A DNA stretch of 64,000 nt from Alphaproteobacteria bacterium LSUCC0719 (GTDB lineage: Bacteria > Pseudomonadota > Alphaproteobacteria > Puniceispirillales > Puniceispirillaceae): positions 454,001 to 518,000 of the forward strand of contig JBFPJN010000002.1 in the NCBI GenBank assembly GCA_040839025.1, given 5' to 3'. Positions 28,576-41,119 of the stretch are shown one piece after another (the stretch's first letter is position 1; the number at the start of each line of letters is the position of its first letter). The notes under the pieces are model-generated. The model had not been told where the DNA came from. It made no database searches and saw only the letters and a program-made list of their open reading frames with translations. Both the position numbers and the translations under genes were made by a program.

Positions 28576-30129
28576 ATGACAAACCCGAACCACCCCACAT
28601 CCCGCCCGCCTGTTGTCCTGTGCATCATGGATGGCTGGGGCCTTCGCGCCTCGACCGAAGCCAACGCCGTTGCGCTTGCCAGGACGCCCGCTGTTGACGC
28701 GCTGACGGCGCGCTGGCCACATGCCAGGCTTGCTGCGTCCGGGCCGGATGTCGGCCTTCCGGAAGGCCAGGTTGGCAATTCCGAGGTTGGCCATATGAAT
28801 ATCGGTGCCGGCCGGGTTGTCATGCAGGATCTGCCACGGATCAACGCCGCGCTGGCTGACGGATCGCTGGCGGCGCATCCGGCACTTGCCGAACTGGCGG
28901 CTGATCTGACCCGGAATGGGGGCCGCGTTCATGTCATGGGATTGCTGTCTGCCGGGGGTGTTCATTCGCATCAGGACCAGATGCTGGCCGTGATCAACGG
29001 GCTTGCCGGATTGGGCGCGGATGTCATCGTACATGGCTTCACCGACGGACGTGACGTACTGCCACGGGATGCCGTACATTCGCTGCCCCCTTTTCTCGAT
29101 GCTGTTGCCGGCACCGCACGATTCGGCACGCTCACAGGACGCTATTGGGCAATGGATCGCGACCACCGGTGGGAGCGGACGATGACAGCCTATGCGGCCA
29201 TTGCGGACGCGACATGCCAGCACGCGCCCGCCCCAGACCCGCTGACGGCGCTCCAATCAGCCTATGAAAGCGGCGAAAGCGACGAATTCGTAACTCCGAG
29301 GGTGATCGCAGGATATGACGGCATGCGCGATGGCGACGCCATCGTAATGATCAATTTCCGTGCCGACAGGGTGCGCCAGCTATTGTCCTGCTGGCTTTAC
29401 CCCGACGAGGTTGACGGCGATCTTGTCCCGGTCCGGCTTGCCGGTGTCATTGGCATGACATCCTATTCGGCGGCACTTGATTCGCGGATGACCACCCTGT
29501 TCGGCCCGCAGACAATCCACGACACGCTGGGCCAGGTGGTGGCAGCCGCCGGTCGCCGTCAGTTGCGGCTTGCCGAAACCGAAAAATATCCTCACGTGAC
29601 CTTCTTTTTGAATGGCGGTGATGAATCACAGGCTGCGGGCGAGGACAGGGTCATGGTGCCATCACCAAAGGTGGCAACCTATGATCTGGCACCGGAGATG
29701 AGCGCCGAGGGAGTGGTTGCTGCGGCGCTGGACAGTCTGGCTGCATGTCGTCACGACCTGATTGTCATGAATTTTGCCAATCCAGACATGGTCGGCCATA
29801 CAGGCGATCTGGATGCAGCCATCCGGGCCGTTGAAACAGTTGATGGCTATGTCGGCAGAATCGCCGAAGCGGTGCTGGCACATCATGGCAGCATGATCGT
29901 CACCGCTGATCATGGAAATTGCGAAGTGATGTGGGACGAGGTCGCCAATTCACCACATACGGCGCACACAACAAATCCGGTGCCGGTCATTCTTGTTGGC
30001 GCAGCCGACGGGACAAAACTTGATAATGGCAGGCTTGCCGATCTGGCACCGACACTGCTTGAACTTATGGGTGTGGAACGGCCAGCGGCGATGACAGGGC
30101 GGCCGTTACATCTTGGAGATGTCGATTGA
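28576..30129 (+). CDS. gpmI: 2,3-bisphosphoglycerate-independent phosphoglycerate mutase
   Basis: Interconverts 3- and 2-phosphoglycerate in glycolysis and gluconeogenesis using two Mn2+. 517 residues of the alkaline-phosphatase superfamily: metal Asp19 in CIMDGWG, nucleophile Ser69 in VGNSEVGHMNIGAG, GVHSHQDQM, FTDGRD, NFRADRVRQL, MNFANPDMVGHTG and TADHGNCE. All metal-binding motifs are intact. Alone behind a repeat-bearing intergenic region; ctpA follows after 108 bp. Confidence 0.96.
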   Translation: MTNPNHPTSRPPVVLCIMDGWGLRASTEANAVALARTPAVDALTARWPHARLAASGPDVGLPEGQVGNSEVGHMNIGAGRVVMQDLPRINAALADGSLAAHPALAELAADLTRNGGRVHVMGLLSAGGVHSHQDQMLAVINGLAGLGADVIVHGFTDGRDVLPRDAVHSLPPFLDAVAGTARFGTLTGRYWAMDRDHRWERTMTAYAAIADATCQHAPAPDPLTALQSAYESGESDEFVTPRVIAGYDGMRDGDAIVMINFRADRVRQLLSCWLYPDEVDGDLVPVRLAGVIGMTSYSAALDSRMTTLFGPQTIHDTLGQVVAAAGRRQLRLAETEKYPHVTFFLNGGDESQAAGEDRVMVPSPKVATYDLAPEMSAEGVVAAALDSLAACRHDLIVMNFANPDMVGHTGDLDAAIRAVETVDGYVGRIAEAVLAHHGSMIVTADHGNCEVMWDEVANSPHTAHTTNPVPVILVGAADGTKLDNGRLADLAPTLLELMGVERPAAMTGRPLHLGDVD

Positions 30130-30171
30130 GGCGGGCTGATGCCGGTAGTGTGGCGCGTCCATCTGTCGGCG

Positions 30172-30199
30172 TTGCAAAAGCTGGAATCACCATTACATT
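30172..30199 (+). promoter_or_regulatory. Possible ctpA promoter
   Basis: TTGCAA and TACATT spaced 16 bp apart, 38 bp upstream of the ctpA start, in the 108-bp gpmI-ctpA gap. Confidence 0.35.
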
Positions 30200-30237
30200 A
30201 ATCCTGTTGCCTGAATGCCCGGAAGGAGCCGAGTGAA

Positions 30238-31593
30238 ATGGAAAATTGGACGCATGTCAGCCGCCTCCGTCTTTGGCACGTTGCCGTCTTTTGCGCCACC
30301 CTGTTCATGGCTGGCCTGCTCATACCAACGCTGACAACAGCGCAATCCTCATCGCGTGAGGACACCTACCGTCAGCTTGGGCTGTTTGGCGATATCTTTC
30401 AGCGGGTCCGCGAGAGTTATGTCGATGAAATTGACGACCGCGATCTGATTGAAGCCGCGATTACCGGCATGCTAACGTCGCTTGATCCGCATTCGAGCTT
30501 TCTCAATACCGAGAATTTTTCGGATATGCAGGAACAGACAAAGGGTCGGTTTGGCGGCCTTGGTGTCGAGATCACGATGGAACAGGGCATGGTCAAGGTC
30601 GTGTCGCCAATCGATGACACGCCTGCGGCACGGGCCGGGCTGCAACCGGAAGATTACCTGATCGCCGTCGATGATGAATCCATTATCGGCATGCAGCTGT
30701 CCGAAGCTGTGGAAAAGCTGCGTGGCGAGGTTGGCTCGAAAGTGATCGTCAAGGTCCAGCGTGGCCAGCAGGAACCGTTTGATATCACCATCGTGCGCGA
30801 CTTCATCAAGATCAGGTCGGTTCGCTCGGAAATCTATGATGGTATCGGTTACATCCGGATCACCACCTTTTCCGAACAGACAACACCGGGCCTGATGGAC
30901 ACGGTTGACGATTTCTTCCGCGAGGAAGGCGACAATCTGAAGGGAATTGTTCTCGACCTGCGTAACAATCCCGGCGGCCTTCTGACCGAAGCCATTTCAG
31001 TGTCCGATGCCTTTCTTGAAGAAGGCGAGATTGTTTCAACACGTGGCCGCAACGCCGATGGTGGATCGCATGTCTATGCCAAGCCCGGCGACATTGCCCG
31101 CGGCCTGCCGATGGTGATCCTGATCAATTCCGGATCGGCCTCCGCCTCTGAAATTGTTGCCGGCGCATTGAAAGACCACAAGCGCGCCGTCATTCTCGGC
31201 ACACGGTCCTTTGGCAAGGGGTCGGTGCAGTCGGTGATCCCGATTTCCAACACCTCGGCCATCCGCCTGACAACAGCCCGCTACTACACACCGTCCGGGG
31301 TATCGATCCAGGGTCTGGGGATTGTGCCGGATATTGAGGTTGAGCTTGCCAGGATCGAGCCGGTGGAAGGCGGTGTGGTTCGCGAGGAGGATCTGAAGGG
31401 CGCGATTGAAGGTGATAATGGCGGTGGCGGAAATGCCGACACCGGCACAAACGGGACGGCCGACACCGAAAAGGCAAAGGATGACACACCCGAGGAGCCT
31501 GTCGACAGGTCAAAGATCGACTATCAGCTGGCACGGGCGCTTGACCTGATCCGCGGTGTGGCTGTCTTTGGCGCTCTGAAGCCCGCCTCATGA
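30238..31593 (+). CDS. ctpA: Carboxyl-terminal processing protease (S41 family)
   Basis: Periplasmic serine protease (451 aa). N-terminal signal/anchor at about 11-33 (LWHVAVFCATLFMAGLLI), PDZ domain at about 100-185 (GGLGVEITMEQGMVKVVSPI), and the S41 catalytic domain with NSGSASASEIVAGAL (Ser) and GTRSFGKGSVQ (Lys). The C-terminus has an acidic Gly/Asp-rich linker (GDNGGGGNADTGTNG) before a last helix. In related bacteria ctpA follows envC (murein hydrolase activator); here it follows gpmI directly. Overlaps rppH by 4 bp (ATGA). Confidence 0.94.
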   Translation: MENWTHVSRLRLWHVAVFCATLFMAGLLIPTLTTAQSSSREDTYRQLGLFGDIFQRVRESYVDEIDDRDLIEAAITGMLTSLDPHSSFLNTENFSDMQEQTKGRFGGLGVEITMEQGMVKVVSPIDDTPAARAGLQPEDYLIAVDDESIIGMQLSEAVEKLRGEVGSKVIVKVQRGQQEPFDITIVRDFIKIRSVRSEIYDGIGYIRITTFSEQTTPGLMDTVDDFFREEGDNLKGIVLDLRNNPGGLLTEAISVSDAFLEEGEIVSTRGRNADGGSHVYAKPGDIARGLPMVILINSGSASASEIVAGALKDHKRAVILGTRSFGKGSVQSVIPISNTSAIRLTTARYYTPSGVSIQGLGIVPDIEVELARIEPVEGGVVREEDLKGAIEGDNGGGGNADTGTNGTADTEKAKDDTPEEPVDRSKIDYQLARALDLIRGVAVFGALKPAS

Positions 31594-32072
31594 GTGACAT
31601 TCCCTATGAAGAACGGGGCTATCGCCCCTGTGTCGGCATTTTCCTGCTGAATGACAAACGCCAGCTATTTGCCGGCCGGCGGCTGGACAACCGGGCCGAG
31701 GCCTGGCAGATGCCGCAGGGCGGCATCGACCATGGCGAGTCTGCCATCGAAGCCTGTCTTCGGGAAATGAAGGAGGAAATCGGCACCAACAAGGCCGACC
31801 TTCTTCAGGAACATGATGACTGGCTTCACTATGACATTCCCCAGCCACTTGCCGACCGGCTATGGCATGGCAAATATCGCGGCCAGAAGCAGAAATGGAT
31901 GGCTCTGCAATTCACCGGGTCGGACGCCGATATCAACATTGACACGGCGGAACCTGAATTCTGCGAATGGCGATGGATTGCACCGCAATCGCTGATCGAC
32001 CTTGCGGTGCCGTTCAAGCGGGATGTCTACCAAACCCTCATGGAGTCATTCGCCGGTCTGCTGCGGCCCTGA
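31590..32072 (+). CDS. rppH: RNA 5'-pyrophosphohydrolase (Nudix)
   Basis: Removes pyrophosphate from 5'-triphosphate mRNA ends, starting RNase E-dependent decay. The Nudix box GGIDHGESAIEACLREMKEEIG is complete (GX5EX7REXXEEXG), and YRPCVGIFLLN plus the C-terminal FKRDVYQTLMESF fit RppH/IalA. 160 residues. ctpA-rppH are translationally coupled. Its stop codon lies inside the first unit of a 16-bp tandem array. Confidence 0.93.
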   Translation: MSDIPYEERGYRPCVGIFLLNDKRQLFAGRRLDNRAEAWQMPQGGIDHGESAIEACLREMKEEIGTNKADLLQEHDDWLHYDIPQPLADRLWHGKYRGQKQKWMALQFTGSDADINIDTAEPEFCEWRWIAPQSLIDLAVPFKRDVYQTLMESFAGLLRP

Positions 32073-32115
32073 CGGGAAACACGCCTGGCAGAAAACAGAC
32101 CTGACAGGAAACAGG
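32068..32115. repeat. Three 16-bp tandem units overlapping the rppH stop codon
   Basis: CCTGACGGGAAACACG, CCTGGCAGAAAACAGA and CCTGACAGGAAACAGG are contiguous and in register, with 13-14 of 16 matches to the last unit. The rppH stop TGA (32070-32072) is in the first unit. Confidence 0.85.
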
Positions 32116-32123
32116 GGCCGGAC

Positions 32124-32151
32124 AAAAAGAAAGCCCGGCACATGGCCGGGC
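32124..32151 (-). terminator. Intrinsic terminator of the atp operon, shared with rppH
   Basis: GCCCGGC, loop ACATG, GCCGGGC: a perfect 7-bp stem. On the minus strand it is followed by TTTCTTTTT, a good U-tract, 25 bp after the atpC stop. On the plus strand only GTTTCTATT follows, so it may work weakly for ctpA-rppH too. Confidence 0.85.
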
Positions 32152-32176
32152 GTTTCTATTCAGTCATGGTGACCGG

Positions 32177-32530
32177 CTACAGTGCCGCCAGCACCGCATT
32201 CAGGAATTCGGCCTCGGCCCCATTGGCGGCATCGGCACGGGCCTTGATGTCATCGCGGCTGGCCTTGTCGAGATCCTCGGCGCGTTCGGTCAGGATGGTC
32301 ACGGATTCACCGGATACATCGGCAAGCCCGCCATCGATCATGAACCTGTTGGTCACCTTGCCATTTTCATGCACCTCGACAATGCCGCGTACAAGATCGG
32401 ACAGCAGCGGCGCGTGCCGTGGCAGCACGCCGAACAGACCTTCGGCACCAGGTGCCACAACCATTTCGGCTGGCTTCTGGACCATGATGTCTGCCGGTGT
32501 CACCAGCTCGAGTTGCGTGGTTTCCGCCAT
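32177..32530 (-). CDS. atpC: ATP synthase F1 epsilon subunit
   Basis: Central-stalk subunit that couples the c-ring to gamma and can inhibit hydrolysis. The N-terminal beta-sandwich is clear (LELVTPADIMVQKPAEMVVAPGAEGLFGVLPRHAPLLSDL, in part), ending near residue 84. The C-terminal helical part (about 85-117) is short compared with the roughly 138-residue E. coli subunit, which is common in alphaproteobacteria, where a separate zeta subunit inhibits the enzyme. Last gene of atpHAGDC. Confidence 0.92.
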   Translation of the reverse strand: MAETTQLELVTPADIMVQKPAEMVVAPGAEGLFGVLPRHAPLLSDLVRGIVEVHENGKVTNRFMIDGGLADVSGESVTILTERAEDLDKASRDDIKARADAANGAEAEFLNAVLAAL

Positions 32531-32560
32531 GGCGAACGTCTCCCTAGGTGCCGGAACCGC

Positions 32561-33982
<1,422 letters not shown>

Positions 33983-34014
33983 TTATCCTTACTCCGCGAT
34001 TGAGTCCTGGTCCG

Positions 34015-34890
34015 TTACACCGCTTCGGCGCCGGAAATGATTTCGATGAGTTCCTTGGTGATGGTTGCCTGACGGGTCCGGTTATAGACCAGTGTCAGAC
34101 GGTCGATCAGATCGCCCGCATTGCGCGTTGCATTGTCCATTGCCGTCATCCGGGCCGCAAGTTCGGCAGCCGAGGATTCCAGCAGGGCGCTGTAGATCTG
34201 GGTCGAAATATTGCGCGGCAGTACCGCAGCAAGAAGTTCTTCCTCTTCCGGCTCATATTCATAGGAAACGCCCTGTTCATCAGCTGTGGCTGTATCATCG
34301 ACCTCGGCTGGAATCAGCTTCTTCAGCGTGATTTCCTGTGAAATGGCAGATTTGAATTTGTTGAAGATGATGGTGCAGACATCAAACTCGCCGGCCTCGA
34401 AACCGGTCCGCACCTTGTCACTAATCGATGCGGCATCTGCAAAGGCAACCGAAGTGCCCTGAATACCTTCAAGGGCTTCGATGTAGGAATCGCCAAGCTC
34501 GCGACGCAGCGCGTCGGCGGATTTGCGCCCCACCATCAGCAGCTTGACCGTCTTGCCCTCGCCGCGAAGACGAGCCACCTCGGTCCGGGTCTGACGGGTG
34601 ATGGCACCGTTGAAGCCGCCGCACAGGCCACGATCAGCTGACATCACGACAAGCAGATGCGTTTTGTCCTGGCCGTTGCCGACAAGAAGCTGCGGTGCCG
34701 AGGACGGGTCGGCCTTGGCAGCAAGCGAATTGATGATCTGCTGCATGCGATCGGCATAGGGACGACCGCGCTCGGCAGAATCCTGTGCCCGACGCAGTTT
34801 GGCCGCCGCGACCATTTTCATGGCCGAAGTGATCTTCTGCGTCGACTTCACGCTGTTGATGCGCGTTTTAAGGTCTTTCAACGATGGCAT
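34015..34890 (-). CDS. atpG: ATP synthase F1 gamma subunit
   Basis: Rotating shaft of F1 (291 aa). N-terminal helix [35 protein letters not shown] (in part), the [10 protein letters not shown] motif at about 90 and the C-terminal [34 protein letters not shown] (in part) are characteristic. Between atpA and atpD. Confidence 0.97.
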   Translation of the reverse strand: MPSLKDLKTRINSVKSTQKITSAMKMVAAAKLRRAQDSAERGRPYADRMQQIINSLAAKADPSSAPQLLVGNGQDKTHLLVVMSADRGLCGGFNGAITRQTRTEVARLRGEGKTVKLLMVGRKSADALRRELGDSYIEALEGIQGTSVAFADAASISDKVRTGFEAGEFDVCTIIFNKFKSAISQEITLKKLIPAEVDDTATADEQGVSYEYEPEEEELLAAVLPRNISTQIYSALLESSAAELAARMTAMDNATRNAGDLIDRLTLVYNRTRQATITKELIEIISGAEAV

Positions 34891-34954
34891 GCATCAGGCT
34901 CCATGTTCCAGCACGCGGCGACGGGGCGGCGCGTATCTGTTCGAACGGCTATCC

Positions 34955-37044
<2,090 letters not shown>

Positions 37045-37078
37045 CGACGTGCCCTCATCAACAGGAATTTTTCACGAT

Positions 37079-37119
37079 GGCGCTGGGGTATTCGACGATC
37101 GTCGAAGACTTTTTGCGCC
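37079..37119 (-). promoter_or_regulatory. Structured leader of the atp operon with a 16-bp palindrome
   Basis: TTCGACGATCGTCGAA (37091-37106) is a perfect palindrome 46-62 bp upstream of the atpH start, flanked by an outer GGCGC/GCGCC inverted pair (37079-37119). A possible -10 TATGAT lies at 37132-37137 on the minus strand, so the palindrome would be in the 5' leader. It could be an operator or a hairpin in the leader RNA. Confidence 0.45.
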
Positions 37120-37203
37120 GGTGTGGTGGCTATCATACCCGTGCCGGAAAGGCAAGCACCGAAGCCGCCTAATTTCCGCTTCAAACCAGCGTCGCCCCTT
37201 CAT

Positions 37204-37219
37204 GCTTTCTAGAGAAAGC
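37204..37219. other. Small hairpin over the priA stop codon
   Basis: GCTTTCT-AG-AGAAAGC: a 7-bp inverted repeat with a 2-nt centre that includes the priA stop (37209-37211). No T run after it on the priA strand. Confidence 0.35.
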
Positions 37220-39461
37220 TGTAGGGATCGATATCCACCTGAAGCCTGACGCCCGACGGCAGCGATGTTGCCGCCAGCCAGGCCGCAATAACCGCCTGGA
37301 TATCGACCGTTCTGTCAGCCCTGACAAGCGCCCGGCCACGGTGACGCCCGCGAAGGAACCCAAGCGGGGCCAGGCTAGGCCCGAAGATATCAACACCATG
37401 ATAATGCGGGCGGGCCGAATCGAGAGTCTGCATCGCCGCCTGCAATCGCTGCGGGTCGGGCGCTGACAGAACCAGCGAGGCAAGCCGCGCAAAAGGCGGC
37501 ATGCCGGCAAGACGCCGCGATTCCGATTCTGCCTTGAGGAATTTGTCGCGGTCACCCGACAACAGCGCCTCCATCACCTGATTGGTGCTGTCCATCGTCT
37601 GTAACATCGCAACCCCTGGCCGACTGGCACGACCGGCCCGGCCCGCCACCTGGGCAAGCATCTGGAAACTCCGCTCGGCTGCCCGCAGATCGCCGCCAGC
37701 CAACCCCAGATCGGCATCGACGATGCCGACAAGTGTCAAATTGGGAAAATGGTGGCCCTTGGCCGCCATCTGAGTGCCGATGATGATATCCACCTCGCCA
37801 TCGACGACCGAACGGACAAAGCGTTCGGCACTGCCCGGGGTGGTGACCGTATCGCTGGAAAACACGGCGAATCGTGCCTCGGGGAAACGCTGCAGAACCT
37901 CTTCGGCAAGACGTTCGACGCCGGGCCCGCAGGCCTGCATGCTGTCCTCTTCGCCACATTCCACACACCCTCGCTGCGGTTGCGCTTCATAGCCGCAATG
38001 GTGACATTTCAACCGCCCGGCAAGACGGTGGATGACCATCCAGCTGTCGCAGTTCGGGCAGGTGACCTTGTGCCCGCAGGCACCACACAATGTCAGCGGC
38101 GCATAACCCCGCCGATTCAGGAACAGCAGTGACTGTTCGCCAGCCTCGAGCCGCGTCGTGATCGCGTCAACCAGTGGCGGTGCCAGCCAGCGACCGCGCT
38201 CCGGCGGGGTGCGGCGAAGGTCGACAGCGGTAATTTCGGGAAGCTGCGCTTCGCCAACGCGATGTGGCAGGCTGATATGATGATATCGTGGCGGGTCGCC
38301 AACCATGCCGGCATTGACCCAGCTTTCCAGTGACGGTGTCGCTGTCGCCAGAATGACCGGACAGTTCTGGATCCGGGCACGCAGTACCGCCATGTCACGA
38401 GCGTGATAGGTGACCTGATCCTCCTGTTTGTAGGCATGTTCATGTTCTTCATCGACAACGATCAGGCCAAGATCGGAAAATGGCAGAAACAGCGCCGAGC
38501 GGGCGCCAACAACCACCGAAGCCTCGCCAAGGGCAATATGCCGCCAGGCCCGCCGCTTGCGGCCCGGGGCGATGTCGGAATGCCACTCTGTCGGGGGAAC
38601 GCCAAAACGGTCGGTGAAACGTTGTTTCCATGCCGCCGACAGGGCAATTTCGGGCAACAGAATCAGCGCCTGTCGACCCGCCGCCACGACTTTCTCGACA
38701 GCGTCGAAATAGACTTCCGTCTTTCCTGATCCGGTTACCCCGTCCAGAAGCATGGGCCTGAACCCGGCAGAAAGCTTGCCGGTGATCTGCTGCATCGCCG
38801 CCGCCTGATCGGCGGTTGGTGGCGGGCCTGCCAAAGGCCGGGGCCGGGCCGGCGGGTCACTGTCACTGACCAGCAGCAGATCCAGACTCCCGGTCTTTGC
38901 CATCGCTGTGATTACACCGGCGCTGACACCGGCCTCGCGTTGCAGATCGGCGGCAGACAGCACGCCGGCCAGTTCCAGCGCCGCGACAACACGGCGCCGG
39001 GCGTCGGTCAGCCTTTCATCCGCCGGTGGCGTTGCCGGGCGGCGATAGACCTTGCGCTGAGGCGGGGGTTGAAGGGCCTGCGGCTGGCTGAGCGCCATTT
39101 TGACAACGCCGCCGATCGGCGCCATCGTCCAGCTGGCCACACGTTCCAGAAAATCGACAAAGGCGGGCGGCAGCGGCGGCAGCGGCGCGACAGCCGTGAT
39201 CGGCTTCAGCGTTGTTGCCGGCACCGTGCCGTCACCAGGCCCCAATACGATGCCATTCAGTTCACGCGGTCCAAAGGGAACGCTGACAATGCTGCCGCGC
39301 GGCAACGGCCCCAGACCATCCTGATTGTAATCAAAGGTGCGGTCGAGCGGCACCGCGACGGCGACCCGGACGGTTTTCTGGCTGTTACCGGTATCCGCTG
39401 TCGTGGTCACCCCTGAAACCGCTCCTGATGCTACTGGACAGGTGGATTTGCCACCTGTCAT
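37209..39461 (-). CDS. priA: Primosomal protein N' (replication restart helicase)
   Basis: 3'-to-5' DEAH-type helicase that loads replication machinery at stalled forks (750 aa). N-terminal DNA-binding domain ([15 protein letters not shown]), Walker [14 protein letters not shown], Walker [13 protein letters not shown], the zinc-binding region with [20 protein letters not shown] and CVECGEE, then [20 protein letters not shown] (motif V) and AQVAGRAGR (motif VI). The Met at 39461 was preferred; longer readings overlap the divergent aldolase gene. The divergent gap is only 63 bp. Confidence 0.94.
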   Translation of the reverse strand: MTGGKSTCPVASGAVSGVTTTADTGNSQKTVRVAVAVPLDRTFDYNQDGLGPLPRGSIVSVPFGPRELNGIVLGPGDGTVPATTLKPITAVAPLPPLPPAFVDFLERVASWTMAPIGGVVKMALSQPQALQPPPQRKVYRRPATPPADERLTDARRRVVAALELAGVLSAADLQREAGVSAGVITAMAKTGSLDLLLVSDSDPPARPRPLAGPPPTADQAAAMQQITGKLSAGFRPMLLDGVTGSGKTEVYFDAVEKVVAAGRQALILLPEIALSAAWKQRFTDRFGVPPTEWHSDIAPGRKRRAWRHIALGEASVVVGARSALFLPFSDLGLIVVDEEHEHAYKQEDQVTYHARDMAVLRARIQNCPVILATATPSLESWVNAGMVGDPPRYHHISLPHRVGEAQLPEITAVDLRRTPPERGRWLAPPLVDAITTRLEAGEQSLLFLNRRGYAPLTLCGACGHKVTCPNCDSWMVIHRLAGRLKCHHCGYEAQPQRGCVECGEEDSMQACGPGVERLAEEVLQRFPEARFAVFSSDTVTTPGSAERFVRSVVDGEVDIIIGTQMAAKGHHFPNLTLVGIVDADLGLAGGDLRAAERSFQMLAQVAGRAGRASRPGVAMLQTMDSTNQVMEALLSGDRDKFLKAESESRRLAGMPPFARLASLVLSAPDPQRLQAAMQTLDSARPHYHGVDIFGPSLAPLGFLRGRHRGRALVRADRTVDIQAVIAAWLAATSLPSGVRLQVDIDPYSFL

Positions 39462-39524
39462 GCGATACACTCCGCGCGTCGGCACGGTCGACACCAACCT
39501 ACACCGGAGAGCGGATTTCTTGAC

Positions 39525-40178
39525 ATGAAAATTTTCCTCGACAGCGCCGATATCAGCGAGATTGAGGCCCATATTGCCAGCGGCTTTGTTGATGGCGTAA
39601 CCACAAACCCGTCCCTGATCGCCAAATCAGGTCGCAATATCCTGGAAACCATTGCCCAGATCTGTGAGATGGTTGATGGTCCGGTCAGCGCCGAAGTGGC
39701 CGCCACCGATTTCGAGACCATGCTGAAAGAGGGCAAGAAACTTGCCGCGCTGGCACCCAATGTCACCGTCAAGGTGCCGCTGACCGAAGCCGGGCTTCGG
39801 ACCTGCCGGGTGCTTCGCGAGGCCGGAACGCAGGTGAATGTCACGCTGTGTTTCACCGCCGGACAGGCACTGCTGGCGGCAAAGGCCGGCGCCACCTTCA
39901 TTTCACCCTTTGTCGGCAGGCTTGATGATATCGGGCATGACGGCATGGGCCTGATTGAAGAAATCTGCACCATCTATGACCAGTACAATATGGAAACCGA
40001 GGTTCTCGTCGCCTCTGTTCGCAGCACCCAGCATGTTGTCGATGCGGCCCTGCTTGGCGCCGATGTCGTTACCCTGCCACCGAAAATCCTGACAGCGCTC
40101 TACAAGCATCCGCTGACGGACAAGGGTCTGGCCGCCTTCATCTCGGACTGGGAAGGCACCGGACAGTCCATCCTGTAG
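39525..40178 (+). CDS. Transaldolase-like / fructose-6-phosphate aldolase family protein
   Basis: 217-residue member of the short (TalC/FSA) transaldolase group: [31 protein letters not shown], the Schiff-base Lys in [13 protein letters not shown] (about residue 86), [20 protein letters not shown] and [13 protein letters not shown]. The orthologous gene in alphaproteobacteria is named fsa or tal, and sequence alone does not decide between transaldolase and aldolase activity. Two bp before xerC, so co-transcribed. Confidence 0.92.
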   Translation: MKIFLDSADISEIEAHIASGFVDGVTTNPSLIAKSGRNILETIAQICEMVDGPVSAEVAATDFETMLKEGKKLAALAPNVTVKVPLTEAGLRTCRVLREAGTQVNVTLCFTAGQALLAAKAGATFISPFVGRLDDIGHDGMGLIEEICTIYDQYNMETEVLVASVRSTQHVVDAALLGADVVTLPPKILTALYKHPLTDKGLAAFISDWEGTGQSIL

Positions 40179-40180
40179 CG

Positions 40181-41074
40181 ATGGCGGCGGCGCGGCAGGA
40201 TATAGAGGCACACAGACAGGCCTGGCTTTCCTGGCTGGAAACCGAGCGGCGCTATGGTGCCAACACCCTCGCCGCCTACGCCGCCGATCTTGACGACTAT
40301 CTTCGCCATGCCGGCACTGATGCCGCGCCGGACAGACGATGCTTTCGGGGCTGGCTTGCCGATATGGCGGCGCGCGGCCTGGCCCGAAGCACCATCGCGC
40401 GCCGCGTGTCGGCGTTGCGTGGCTTCTACAGATTCTGTGGACGGACAGGCAGGATGACCGTCAATGATGTCAGCTGGCTGCGCGCACCGCGACCGGCGAA
40501 ATCCGTTCCCAAACCAGTGTCCGAGGCGGATGCAAGGGCGCTTCTTGCGGCCATTTTCCGCCGTCGGGGAAGCGATTGGGCCAAGCAGCGGGATTTCGCG
40601 CTGCTGATGCTTCTGTATGGTGGCGGGCTTCGCGTTTCCGAGGCGGTCGGACTGATCCGTGGTGACGCGCCACTTGGCGACTGGCTGCGAATCACCGGCA
40701 AGGGGGGCAAGACGCGTGATGTGCCGGTGCTTCCCGCAATCACCGAGGCGGTGCATGCCTATCTCGAGTGCTGTCCCTTTGATGGTGGCCCGTCCGCCCC
40801 GCTTTTTGTCAGCGCGCGTGGCAATGCCTATGGCGCGCGCGCCGCGCAGCGGCTTGTCGAGTCGCTGCGGCTGGAGCTGAACCTGCCAGCCCATGTGACA
40901 CCGCACGCGCTTCGCCATGCCTTTGCCACACATCTTCTTGGCAATGGCGCCGACCTGCGGGCGATTCAGGAACTTCTTGGCCATGCCAGCCTGTCGACAA
41001 CACAGCGCTATACGAATGTCGACGAGGCGCACCTGCTGCGCATGCATCGCGAAACCCATCCCCGCGCATCCTGA
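40181..41074 (+). CDS. xerC: Tyrosine recombinase XerC
   Basis: Site-specific recombinase resolving chromosome dimers at dif with XerD. N-terminal SAM-like core-binding domain (1-100) and a catalytic domain with the Arg of GGGLRVSEAVGL, LRHAFATHLL (HxxR), and HASLSTTQRYTNV with the nucleophile Tyr. All catalytic residues are visible. The gene context with priA and the aldolase is the chromosomal housekeeping one, not a mobile element. Converges on lpd. Confidence 0.93.
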   Translation: MAAARQDIEAHRQAWLSWLETERRYGANTLAAYAADLDDYLRHAGTDAAPDRRCFRGWLADMAARGLARSTIARRVSALRGFYRFCGRTGRMTVNDVSWLRAPRPAKSVPKPVSEADARALLAAIFRRRGSDWAKQRDFALLMLLYGGGLRVSEAVGLIRGDAPLGDWLRITGKGGKTRDVPVLPAITEAVHAYLECCPFDGGPSAPLFVSARGNAYGARAAQRLVESLRLELNLPAHVTPHALRHAFATHLLGNGADLRAIQELLGHASLSTTQRYTNVDEAHLLRMHRETHPRAS

Positions 41075-41087
41075 CGCGGGACATCAT

Positions 41088-41119
41088 GGCTACATGTGAC
41101 CGGGGCTACATGTGAATGG
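41088..41119. repeat. 16-bp tandem duplication containing the lpd stop codon
   Basis: GGCTACATGTGACCGG and GGCTACATGTGAATGG (plus strand) are adjacent and differ at two positions. Read on the minus strand the duplication repeats the last codons and stop of lpd (CAC-ATG-TAG). It fills most of the 31-bp space to the xerC stop. Confidence 0.85.

Noticed and set aside
39462-39572. Extended N-terminus of PriA
   Set aside because: It would run over the divergent aldolase start and lacks similarity to PriA N-termini.
40181-41074. XerC as integrase of a genomic island
   Set aside because: Housekeeping context (aldolase, priA, lpd), normal length and motifs, no tRNA or direct repeats.
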